Source: an uncultured Pelagibacteraceae bacterium (GTDB lineage Bacteria > Pseudomonadota > Alphaproteobacteria > Pelagibacterales > Pelagibacteraceae). From it: a DNA stretch of 57,507 bases. Numbering within the stretch: the stretch's first letter is position 1; the number at the start of each line of letters is the position of its first letter. Below are positions 35,502 through 43,106 of the stretch, one piece after another. Below the pieces are notes generated by a model. The model had not been told where the DNA came from. It ran no database searches and was given only the letters and a program-made list of their open reading frames with translations. The stretch lies in contig CABYPZ010000006.1 of the NCBI GenBank assembly GCA_902521005.1, positions 1-57,507 of the forward strand. Direction: 5' to 3'. Made by a program: the position numbers and the translations under genes.

Positions 35502-36026
35502 TTATTTATTTTTTTTTCTCCATTCTTCTGGAAAAATAAATTCTCCAGACCACATGCCTTTCTTTTTTATCATTGCTTCTTCTTGATCTTTTAAATATTT
35601 ATCTGAATATCTTAAATAAGCTACCGCATGTCCTGAGAGTACCATAGCCTGATTGAGATTATATATTCTTTTTGGACCTACAAAGCACTCACCGAGTACT
35701 CTATTATATTTGTCAAACTCAGAATAATAACAAAATACTTCTTTCAGATTTTTTAAGTTCTTTACATCATCAATAAATGATATCAGAAAATTTTTTGATA
35801 AATGGCCACATGCATAATCTTCATTATTTTTATCCTTACATAATTGTTTCATCTCTGGAGCATCGATTCCCAAAAGTCTTATTCTATGTTTTTCAATTCT
35901 TATTGAATCTCCATCAATAATTTTTACTTTACCAGAAATAAATTTTTCTTGACTATGTAATTGGGTTATAAAAAATAAAATAAATATACTAAATAAACTC
36001 AGACTTAGCTTTTTCGTTAAGCTCAT
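35502..36026 (-). CDS. Exported thermonuclease-family (SNase) protein
   Basis: 174 residues starting MSLTKKLSLSLFSIFILFF, a signal peptide ending near HSQ. The domain contains GKVKIIDGDSIRIEKHRIRL, LLGIDAPEMKQLC and FDKYNRVLGECFV, with the Arg and Glu expected for the active site of staphylococcal-nuclease-like proteins. It degrades nucleic acid outside the cytoplasm, or acts as a binding domain. Its ATG at 36026 lies 38 bases inside the upstream zeta-inhibitor gene; the open frame goes further to 36050 but the signal peptide begins here. Confidence 0.85.
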   Translation of the reverse strand: MSLTKKLSLSLFSIFILFFITQLHSQEKFISGKVKIIDGDSIRIEKHRIRLLGIDAPEMKQLCKDKNNEDYACGHLSKNFLISFIDDVKNLKNLKEVFCYYSEFDKYNRVLGECFVGPKRIYNLNQAMVLSGHAVAYLRYSDKYLKDQEEAMIKKKGMWSGEFIFPEEWRKKNK

Positions 36027-36297
36027 CCATTTTCTTTCTAATATCTTCATCTGGTATATTGTGATTTTTTAAATCTTCTTTTACTTTTCTAAAAACATCT
36101 TCATCTCCAGCTTCAGCAAAATCTGCTTTAATTACAGATTGAATATATTCTTTTTCTTTTTCTTCATTGTAACCAAGAATCTTTGAGGCCCATTGTCCTA
36201 CATATTTATTTCTTCTAGCACTCACTTTAAACTGAAGCTCTTGATCGTGTGCAAACTTTTTTTCAAAACCTTTTTGTCTCTCATCAAATGAACTCAT
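35989..36297 (-). CDS. DUF1476 / F1-ATPase zeta-type inhibitor
   Basis: 102 residues from MSSFDERQKGFEKKFAHDQE. DERQKGFEKKFAHDQEL and RRNKYVGQWASKILGY are the signature of the alphaproteobacterial F1FO-ATPase inhibitor zeta subunit (DUF1476). The inhibitory N-terminal helix is intact. It blocks ATP hydrolysis by the enzyme when energy is low, though this role was shown in Paracoccus and is weaker in some species. GGAG lies 6-9 bases upstream, so the ATG at 36297 is right rather than 36309. The C-terminal end overlaps the nuclease gene by 38 bases. Confidence 0.88.
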   Translation of the reverse strand: MSSFDERQKGFEKKFAHDQELQFKVSARRNKYVGQWASKILGYNEEKEKEYIQSVIKADFAEAGDEDVFRKVKEDLKNHNIPDEDIRKKMDELNEKAKSEFI

Positions 36298-36668
36298 TTT
36301 TTTCTCCAATAATTTATAAGTTTTATAATTGCAAATGAAACTATAACTCCTGCTATATTACCAAACATATCAGAAAATTGAAACGACCTATTAGGAATAA
36401 TTAAATGAGAAAGTTCAAGAATTACAGAAGTAGAAAATAAATATAATATTATTAAATTTTTGTAATTCTGAATAAATATTTGAAATCCACATAAAGATAT
36501 TATTAAAAATGCATAAAAGTGATTAGAGGAAATAATAAAATCTTTTGTTAATTGAGGTTGAATTGAACAATCCTTATAAAATAAACATCCAAATATACTT
36601 CCTGGATAAATATAAAAAATTATAAATGCTATGTTAACTATGAAAAAAAGTATTTTTATTAATTTCAT
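36294..36668 (-). CDS. VanZ-like membrane protein
   Basis: 124 residues with about three to four helices. The C-terminal ELSHLIIPNRSFQFSDMFGN and IAGVIVSF carry the VanZ-family E..H..P.R..s..D...N..G pattern. VanZ proteins confer low-level teicoplanin resistance in Gram-positives, but homologues elsewhere have no defined role. The stop overlaps the zeta-inhibitor start by 4 bases. It leads the four-gene run (VanZ-like, zeta, nuclease, SLT) on the minus strand. Confidence 0.7.
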   Translation of the reverse strand: MKLIKILFFIVNIAFIIFYIYPGSIFGCLFYKDCSIQPQLTKDFIISSNHFYAFLIISLCGFQIFIQNYKNLIILYLFSTSVILELSHLIIPNRSFQFSDMFGNIAGVIVSFAIIKLINYWRKK

Positions 36669-36693
36669 TTTTAAATTATAGTTTAAATATCTG

Positions 36694-37404
36694 ATGAGTC
36701 ATTTAATTTTAGTAAGGCATGGACAAAGCCAATGGAACCTTGAAAAAAGGTTTACAGGTTGGGTGGATGTTGATTTGGCGCCAAATGGTAAATTAGAAGC
36801 CTGTAAGGCAGGAGAACTAATTAAAGAACTTAAATTAAATCTAGATTTTTTTTTCTGTTCATATCAAAAAAGAGCAATTGAAACTTTAGACTTAATTTTA
36901 AATACACTTAGAATTAAAAATAATAATGTTATAAAATCTTGGCAGCTCAATGAAAGACATTATGGTGCCTTAACGGGTATGAATAAAGATGAAATGAAAA
37001 TTAAGTTAGGAGAGAAAAAAATAAAAGAATTTAGAAGATCTTGGGATGTTGCTCCAGATCCATTAAATCAAAATAGTCCATATCACCCAGTAAATATTGA
37101 AACTTATAAGAATGTACCTAGAGATAAAATTCCAGATACAGAGTCACTTAAAGATACATTCGAAAGAGTAACAAATTATTATGAAAAAAATATATCTGAT
37201 AAAATAGATAAAAACATAGTTATAGCTGCTCATGGAAATTCTATTAGAGCTTTGTGTAAATATTTATTTAAAATAAACGAAAATGATATTTCAAAACTCG
37301 AAATACCAACAGGTAATCCTCTTTTAATAGAATTTGAGAAGGGAATAGTTAAAAATGCTAGATACCTTGATAAGGAAAGAGCACAAGATCTAATTAACTT
37401 TTAA
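36694..37404 (+). CDS. gpmA: 2,3-bisphosphoglycerate-dependent phosphoglycerate mutase
   Basis: 236 residues. LVRHGQSQWNLEKRFTGWVD at residues 6-25 contains catalytic His9, and WQLNERHYGALTG with the second active-site group and IVIAAHGNSIRALCKYL complete the site. It interconverts 3- and 2-phosphoglycerate in glycolysis and gluconeogenesis. The window has no other glycolytic genes. It converges on the murU-like gene, overlapping its 3' end by 11 bases. Confidence 0.94.
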   Translation: MSHLILVRHGQSQWNLEKRFTGWVDVDLAPNGKLEACKAGELIKELKLNLDFFFCSYQKRAIETLDLILNTLRIKNNNVIKSWQLNERHYGALTGMNKDEMKIKLGEKKIKEFRRSWDVAPDPLNQNSPYHPVNIETYKNVPRDKIPDTESLKDTFERVTNYYEKNISDKIDKNIVIAAHGNSIRALCKYLFKINENDISKLEIPTGNPLLIEFEKGIVKNARYLDKERAQDLINF

Positions 37405-38083
37405 TAATTTCATTAAAAATTTCTAAATCAGTGACATGAAAAAATTCATTTGTACTCTCAAAACCATTTAAATTATTTTTACTAAGTTCAGTATTCCATA
37501 CTTTGGATATTGAAAAAGAAGTATCAGATATATTGTTTAGAATTTTTTTGTTAATAATCTGACACCCAATATAAATAAAATTATTATTTTCGTATTTGAA
37601 TAAAGATTTATTTTTAAGTTCAAAATCTCCTATAAATCTTTTGTCAAAACTTTTTTTTTTATTTACTACTAACAGCAAATTATTAAGTTTATTTGAATTA
37701 TAATATTCAATCATAGCTTTTAATTCGTCAATATATTTTATATCCCACATTGTATCTGGATTAAAAACTATAAAATCTTCATCTTTAGAAGAGTTAATTA
37801 AATTAAGTATTCCTCCACCAGTATCTAAAATTTCTTTTCCATCTTTTATAATCTCAATTTCTAAACTTGATTTATAATTTTTTATAAAATCAATAATTTG
37901 ATCTTCAAGGTAAAATGTATTTATTTTTACTTTTTTAATCTCTAATTTATCGATTATCTTTAGTGTTCTTTCTAATAAAGTAATATCTTTTATTTTAAAT
38001 AAAGGTTTGGGTATACTTTTGGTTAATGGTTGTAATCTTTTGCCAAAACCTGCGCATAAGATTAAAGCAGTTTTGACACTCAT
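37394..38083 (-). CDS. murU: MurU-like N-acetylmuramate-1-phosphate uridylyltransferase
   Basis: 229 residues of the nucleotidyltransferase fold. The start LILCAGFGKRLQPLTKSIPKP is the NTP-binding signature, and DTGGGILNLINS and VFNPDTMWDI supply the sugar and metal sites. In Pseudomonas and other bacteria AmgK and MurU turn recycled N-acetylmuramic acid into UDP-MurNAc. Here it follows an AmgK-like kinase with a 4-base overlap and tsaE, the common alphaproteobacterial order. A related mannose-1-phosphate transferase cannot be excluded from sequence alone. Confidence 0.75.
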   Translation of the reverse strand: MSVKTALILCAGFGKRLQPLTKSIPKPLFKIKDITLLERTLKIIDKLEIKKVKINTFYLEDQIIDFIKNYKSSLEIEIIKDGKEILDTGGGILNLINSSKDEDFIVFNPDTMWDIKYIDELKAMIEYYNSNKLNNLLLVVNKKKSFDKRFIGDFELKNKSLFKYENNNFIYIGCQIINKKILNNISDTSFSISKVWNTELSKNNLNGFESTNEFFHVTDLEIFNEIIKS

Positions 38084-39051
38084 AATTTGTACCTAACCTC
38101 TTTTGGAAAATACATGTCTATATTGTTTTTTAAATATTTAAAATCTTTACTTTCTTCTATTCTTTCTTCAATTAGTTTCCACGCGTAAGGTATTAATTTT
38201 AAATATGTTTTTTTTTTATCTCGTTTGTGGAGTCTTTTAAATATACCTATAATTTTAAAATTTCTTAATATAGATAGAATAAGAAAATCGTTATTAAAGT
38301 TTTTCTTATTTATTTTTTTTTTGTTAATTAAAAAATATTTTTCATAAATCATTTTTTTTATTTTTTTTGATGTCTTTATCCTAACATCATCAATTAAAGA
38401 GGCTAAATCATAAGCAATATTTCCAAATAATGCATCCTGAGAGTCAATTATAAAAAGTTTTTTTTTGTAAATCATAATATTTGAAACATGAAAATCTCTA
38501 TGAACAAAAGTGTTGTTTTCATTTTTGAGATTTTTACACATATTGATAAAAATTTTCAAAAATTTTTTTTTAATATACTCACCTTTTTTTCCTTTGTAAT
38601 AGTCCGGCAAATACCAATTTAAAAATAGCTTGGCTTCATCTATTAAAGTTCTATTTGTATATTTTTTTATTTTATAAAATTTATTCTGAAAATTTTTAAT
38701 TTTGTTTGTTTTGATATTTTGGATTTTAATTAGTTTTTTTAGGATTGAAACAAATACCTTGCTATTATTATTTTTTTTTAGTTCAGAAAAAACAGTTTTA
38801 TCTCCTAGATCATCAATTTCTATAAAATTTTTTTTATAGTTTTCAGAAATTAAATTTGGAACTAAAATTCCATTAATATTCAGTAATTTATTTATAGATG
38901 CATAATCTAAAAGGTTTTTTTTTTTTTCTTTATTAGCAAAAACTATAATAGATGTACCATTGGTATTTTTTTTTCTATAAAATTTTCTTAAAGAAGCATC
39001 ACCTTTTAAGGATGAATATTTTTTAAAATTTATTTTCTTTGAGTCTTCCAT
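38080..39051 (-). CDS. amgK: AmgK-like N-acetylmuramate/N-acetylglucosamine kinase
   Basis: 323 residues of the aminoglycoside-phosphotransferase fold. FVHRDFHVSNIMIY holds the catalytic Asp and Asn and LFIIDSQDALFGNIAYDLAS the metal-binding Asp. The SLKGDASLRKFYR start is typical of AmgK, which phosphorylates MurNAc at C1 in the peptidoglycan recycling shortcut. It is coupled to murU downstream and overlaps tsaE upstream by 29 bases. The protein is exceptionally Lys-rich even for this genome. Confidence 0.8.
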   Translation of the reverse strand: MEDSKKINFKKYSSLKGDASLRKFYRKKNTNGTSIIVFANKEKKKNLLDYASINKLLNINGILVPNLISENYKKNFIEIDDLGDKTVFSELKKNNNSKVFVSILKKLIKIQNIKTNKIKNFQNKFYKIKKYTNRTLIDEAKLFLNWYLPDYYKGKKGEYIKKKFLKIFINMCKNLKNENNTFVHRDFHVSNIMIYKKKLFIIDSQDALFGNIAYDLASLIDDVRIKTSKKIKKMIYEKYFLINKKKINKKNFNNDFLILSILRNFKIIGIFKRLHKRDKKKTYLKLIPYAWKLIEERIEESKDFKYLKNNIDMYFPKEVRYKL

Positions 39052-39469
39052 AAAAATAAATTTCTAAATTTCTTTCTTCCATATTTTCTGCATATTTAAA
39101 ATATAACTCTAGTCTGTTCAATGGTTTCTCATCAATTAATTCTGGCCACTCAATTACAGTAATAATATCATCTGTGTTATCAAATATCCCTAGGTTATTT
39201 AATTCATCTTTGCTTTTTAGACGATAAAGATCAAAGTGTTTTATCAATATTTTATTTATCTCATATTCATAAACAATGTTGAATGTAGGGCTAAGAACTT
39301 CACTTTCGGGTAGTTTATTTTTTACTTCTAAAGAATTTACTAAGAATCTTGTAAATGTAGTTTTGCCACTTCCAATTTCTCCAAATAAAAAAATATAATC
39401 TCCTGGTGATATAATTTTATTAATTTTTTCTGCGATTTTATTTAGATCTTTGGGTGATGAAATATTCAT
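39023..39469 (-). CDS. tsaE: tRNA threonylcarbamoyladenosine biosynthesis ATPase TsaE
   Basis: 148 residues. The Walker A motif is in YIFLFGEIGSGKTTFTRFLV, and SPTFNIVYEYE and HFDLYRLKSKDEL are the family signature, followed by VIEWPELI. TsaE is the ATPase that works with TsaB and TsaD to make t6A37 in tRNAs reading ANN codons. It follows ahcY by 11 bases on the same strand and overlaps amgK by 29. The tsaE-amgK-murU order is common in alphaproteobacteria. Confidence 0.93.
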   Translation of the reverse strand: MNISSPKDLNKIAEKINKIISPGDYIFLFGEIGSGKTTFTRFLVNSLEVKNKLPESEVLSPTFNIVYEYEINKILIKHFDLYRLKSKDELNNLGIFDNTDDIITVIEWPELIDEKPLNRLELYFKYAENMEERNLEIYFYGRLKENKF

Positions 39470-39480
39470 CTAAAACAGAT

Positions 39481-40767
39481 TTAATATCTGTAAGCGTCTG
39501 GCTTGTAAGGTCCTTCAGTTTTAACACTTATATAATCAGCTTGATCTTTTGATAGTGGTGTTAATTTTGCACCAACTTTATCAAGGTGTAGTCTTGCAAC
39601 TTTCTCATCTAGATGTTTTGGTAGCACATAAACTTTTTTCTCATATTTATCTGAGTTATTCCATAACTCTATTTGTGCTGTAACTTGGTTTGTAAATGAT
39701 GCACTCATTACAAAACTTGGGTGACCTGTAGCACATCCAAGATTTACAAGTCTACCTTCAGCTAACAAAATTAGTCTTTTGTTATCTGGAAAGGTAATTT
39801 CGTGGACTTGAGGTTTAATTTCATCCCACTTATAATTTTTTAAAGCTTCTACCTGTATTTCATTGTCAAAGTGGCCAATATTACAAAGTATAGATCTATC
39901 TTTCATAGCTCTCATATGATCTGCCGTTACTATGTCTTTATTACCTGTAGCTGTAACAACTATATCAGCTTGACCAATCATCTCATCCATTAAGACAACC
40001 TCATAACCTTCCATAGCCGCTTGTAGCGCACAAATTGGATCAGTTTCAGTTACCATTACTCTTGCACCACTTTGTCTAAGTGATGCAGCACTTCCTTTTC
40101 CAACGTCACCAAAACCAGCAACAATTGCAACTTTTCCAGACATCATAACGTCAGTAGCTCTTTTTATACCATCAACTAAACTTTCTCTGCACCCATAAAG
40201 ATTATCAAATTTTGATTTTGTGACCGAGTCGTTAACGTTGATTGCAGGTACTAAAAGTGTTCCCTGCTCTTCCATTTTTTTCAGAGCTAAAACGCCTGTA
40301 GTTGTTTCCTCACTTAAACCTTTTATATCCTTCATTAAATCTTTATAATCTTTGTGCATTAGGGCAGTAAGATCACCACCATCATCTAAAATCATATTAG
40401 GCTTCCAATCTTTTTTACCCTCAATTGTTTGTTTTACGCACCACCAGTATTCTTCTTCCGTCTCACCCTTCCACGCGAATACAGGAATACCTGCTTTCGC
40501 TATCGCTGCAGCTGCATGATCTTGGGTAGAAAATATATTACATGAAGACCATCTTACTTCTGCACCTAGGTCTACCAATGTTTCAATTAATACTGCTGTT
40601 TGAATTGTCATGTGCAAACAACCTAAAATTCTTGCACCTTTAAGCGGGTTTTTTCCTTGATATTCTTTTCTTAGTGCCATTAAGCCAGGCATCTCAGTTT
40701 CTGCTAAAGAAATTTCTTTTCTTCCAAATTCTGCTTGATTGATATCTTTTACTTTGTAATCACTCAT
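39481..40767 (-). CDS. ahcY: Adenosylhomocysteinase
   Basis: 428 residues. The NAD-binding motif is [19 protein letters not shown], and [17 protein letters not shown] and [12 protein letters not shown] are family signatures. It hydrolyses S-adenosylhomocysteine to adenosine and homocysteine, needed after every SAM methylation. It follows the ChvG-like kinase gene by 52 bases, on the same strand, and precedes tsaE by 11. I looked for a SAM or SAH riboswitch in the 52-base gap and see none; the gap is too short for known types. Confidence 0.97.
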   Translation of the reverse strand: MSDYKVKDINQAEFGRKEISLAETEMPGLMALRKEYQGKNPLKGARILGCLHMTIQTAVLIETLVDLGAEVRWSSCNIFSTQDHAAAAIAKAGIPVFAWKGETEEEYWWCVKQTIEGKKDWKPNMILDDGGDLTALMHKDYKDLMKDIKGLSEETTTGVLALKKMEEQGTLLVPAINVNDSVTKSKFDNLYGCRESLVDGIKRATDVMMSGKVAIVAGFGDVGKGSAASLRQSGARVMVTETDPICALQAAMEGYEVVLMDEMIGQADIVVTATGNKDIVTADHMRAMKDRSILCNIGHFDNEIQVEALKNYKWDEIKPQVHEITFPDNKRLILLAEGRLVNLGCATGHPSFVMSASFTNQVTAQIELWNNSDKYEKKVYVLPKHLDEKVARLHLDKVGAKLTPLSKDQADYISVKTEGPYKPDAYRY

Positions 40768-40819
40768 AAAATGCGGTTTGTAACAACTTTATCAAATTTA
40801 ATCAACGTTTAACTTAAAG

Positions 40820-42355
40820 TTATATTTTTGGGAACGTAATCTCAATTTTTGCACCTTTATCGTCATTATTTGATGCGCGAATTTGACCATTATGAAGTTC
40901 AACAAGATTTTTTACTATATTTAAACCCAAGCCTGAGTGCTCACCAAATTTTTCAGGTCTATTACTATAGAATCTATTAAAAATTTTATTAGTATCAGTC
41001 TCTTTAAATCCCTCACCCTGATCAATAACATTAAGATTTATAGAACCATTTTTTGCCTTTTCCAGCTCAACTTCTATTTCTTGGTTATCATTACTGAAAG
41101 AGATAGAATTATCTAATAAGTTTGCAATGATTTGCTCAACTCTATTTTCAATACCTAAAATTTTATAATCTTTTGAGCCATTGGTATTTAATTTTACAGA
41201 TATACCTCTTTTTGAATTGTAAACTCCATTATAATCATCAACAACAGATCTGATAATTAATTTAAGATCAAGCTCTTTCATTTGTTCTGAGGAAATTGCA
41301 GCTTCATCTTTTAACATTTGAGAGTAATCTGTTACTAATCTCTCAATCCTTTCAACATCATGGGAAATTATACTTATTAATTTATCTCTTAAAGTTTTAT
41401 TTTCTGTTTCTGAAATAATTTCAGAGGCACTTTTAAGCGAAGCTAATGGATTTCTAATTTCATGAACTAAATCTGTTGAAAAATTTTCAGCGTTTGTAAT
41501 TCTTTTGTTTAATTCTTTTGTCATTTCATCGACAGAGTTTGATAAAATTCCTAATTCATCATTTCTTTTTTTGATATTTTCTATATTTGTTTCTTCATTA
41601 CTTTTTTCTTTGATAATATTAGTATAGTTGACGATATTTTTAATAGGTTTAAGAAAATATCTGTTAAGCACAAATGAAAAAATCATTATAACAACAATTA
41701 CAATTGCAGCTGTTCTCAATATAAAATTTTTCCTTTCATTTATTGCAACTCTAATTTCATTTGCATTTTCTTGTATCACTATAAATCCATAATTATTTTC
41801 ATCTATATTGACATTTTTTATTGTTGTTAAAATAAATTGTTCATAAGTATTTTGAGTAAATGCCAAAGGTTTTCCAAATTCTGATGAGTTAGCATAATTT
41901 GTTAGTTTATCTTTTAAAAAAGGCAAATTTTTACTTTCTAGTGATGTTTGTTTATTTGAATCAGTTTTTTTTACTTCGCTATCTAAAATATCCATCTCAA
42001 CAATTCCAAGTTTTGGAGAAAAAGATCTTGGATCTAGGTCTAAAGTATCTGTATCCCCTATGAGATTAAAGTTACTATCAAATATTACGACTCTATCAAG
42101 ATTTTGGAAAAGAAATCTCGTAGAAAATAAAAATTTTTTAATTTCATCAATATTTAAATTAATTTTTAATCTTTTTAAGTGGTCTGTAGTATTATCAATG
42201 ATTTGTATATGATTAGAGGCTTTATTTTTAATCAATGACGGTTCAATACTTCTTAAATATAATAAAGTAAAAATCCCAATTACTAAAAAAAATACCAAGT
42301 TTAAAAAAAGAAATTTTTTTAATATTGAAAGATTTTTGATAAAATTACTTAACAT
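40820..42355 (-). CDS. chvG: ChvG-like sensor histidine kinase
   Basis: 511 residues from the ATG at 42355. Two membrane helices (about residues 13-34 and 211-230) frame a periplasmic sensor domain. A HAMP segment follows. The H box is DLVHEIRNPLASLKSA with His298, and the ATP lid includes GEGFKETDTNKIFNRFYSN and GLGLNIVKNLVELHNG. The gene starts one base inside the response regulator's stop (TGATG), so the pair is translationally coupled. ChvG/ChvI systems sense acid or envelope conditions in Rhizobiales and Caulobacter; the signal here is unknown, and no ExoR gene is adjacent. Confidence 0.88.
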   Translation of the reverse strand: MLSNFIKNLSILKKFLFLNLVFFLVIGIFTLLYLRSIEPSLIKNKASNHIQIIDNTTDHLKRLKINLNIDEIKKFLFSTRFLFQNLDRVVIFDSNFNLIGDTDTLDLDPRSFSPKLGIVEMDILDSEVKKTDSNKQTSLESKNLPFLKDKLTNYANSSEFGKPLAFTQNTYEQFILTTIKNVNIDENNYGFIVIQENANEIRVAINERKNFILRTAAIVIVVIMIFSFVLNRYFLKPIKNIVNYTNIIKEKSNEETNIENIKKRNDELGILSNSVDEMTKELNKRITNAENFSTDLVHEIRNPLASLKSASEIISETENKTLRDKLISIISHDVERIERLVTDYSQMLKDEAAISSEQMKELDLKLIIRSVVDDYNGVYNSKRGISVKLNTNGSKDYKILGIENRVEQIIANLLDNSISFSNDNQEIEVELEKAKNGSINLNVIDQGEGFKETDTNKIFNRFYSNRPEKFGEHSGLGLNIVKNLVELHNGQIRASNNDDKGAKIEITFPKI

Positions 42356-43053
42356 CAACTTACATTCCAACGATAACCACTGCCATATCTAGTTTCTATT
42401 GCAGAAAAATTACTATCTACTTTTTTAAATTTTTTTCTTATTCTCTTTACGTGACTATCTATAGTTCTATCTTCGATGTCCGTATCCTCTCTATATGCAA
42501 TATCCATTAATTGCGATCTTTCCTTAATTATACCTGGTCGTTTTGCTAACTCTTTAACTATTAAAAATTCTGTAGTTGTTAATTTATCAGGCAATTGTTT
42601 ACCTGCCCACTCACACTCTAATTGGGATGGATCAAGTTTTAGTTTTCCATGAGATATGATGTTCTTATTATCCTCTACGTTGGTATCCTTTTTTCTTAAT
42701 TGAACTCTAATCCTCTCAATTAAAATTTTCTTTGAAAAGCCACCTGATTTTTTTACAAAGTCATTAGCACCTAGTTTTAAATTTAATAATTCATCTACTT
42801 CTTCATCTTTTGAAGTTAACATGATTACAGGCAAGGAAGTTTTCTTCCTCAATTTTCTAAGCAACTCTTCACCATCCATCCTAGGCATTTTAATGTCTAT
42901 AACCGCTAGATCTGGAGGTGATCTAGTTAAACCAATAAGAGCACTTTCTCCATCCAGATAAGTTTGAACTTTAAAACCTTCTTTTTCTAAAGCAATACTT
43001 AAGCTGGTTAAAATATTTCTATCATCATCAATTAATGCAATTGTTTCTGTCAT
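42355..43053 (-). CDS. chvI: ChvI-like OmpR-family response regulator
   Basis: 232 residues. The receiver domain holds Asp53 in LAVIDIKMPRMDGEELL, and PVIMLTSKDEEVDELL, while the C-terminal winged helix has DRTIDSHVKRIRKKFKKVD and TRYGSGYRWNV. It is the partner of the overlapping sensor kinase. The gene lies 53 bases after polA. The same-strand run goes on through the kinase, ahcY, tsaE, amgK and murU with only short gaps, so some read-through is possible. Confidence 0.9.
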   Translation of the reverse strand: MTETIALIDDDRNILTSLSIALEKEGFKVQTYLDGESALIGLTRSPPDLAVIDIKMPRMDGEELLRKLRKKTSLPVIMLTSKDEEVDELLNLKLGANDFVKKSGGFSKKILIERIRVQLRKKDTNVEDNKNIISHGKLKLDPSQLECEWAGKQLPDKLTTTEFLIVKELAKRPGIIKERSQLMDIAYREDTDIEDRTIDSHVKRIRKKFKKVDSNFSAIETRYGSGYRWNVS

Positions 43054-43106
43054 AGACTACTTTAAAAATACTAAATTGTTCTAATTTGGGCAATAGATGG
43101 TTTTGC

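Noticed and set aside
40768-40819. SAM or SAH riboswitch upstream of ahcY
   Set aside because: Only 52 bases lie between the kinase stop and the ahcY start; no conserved aptamer elements or stable stem are visible.
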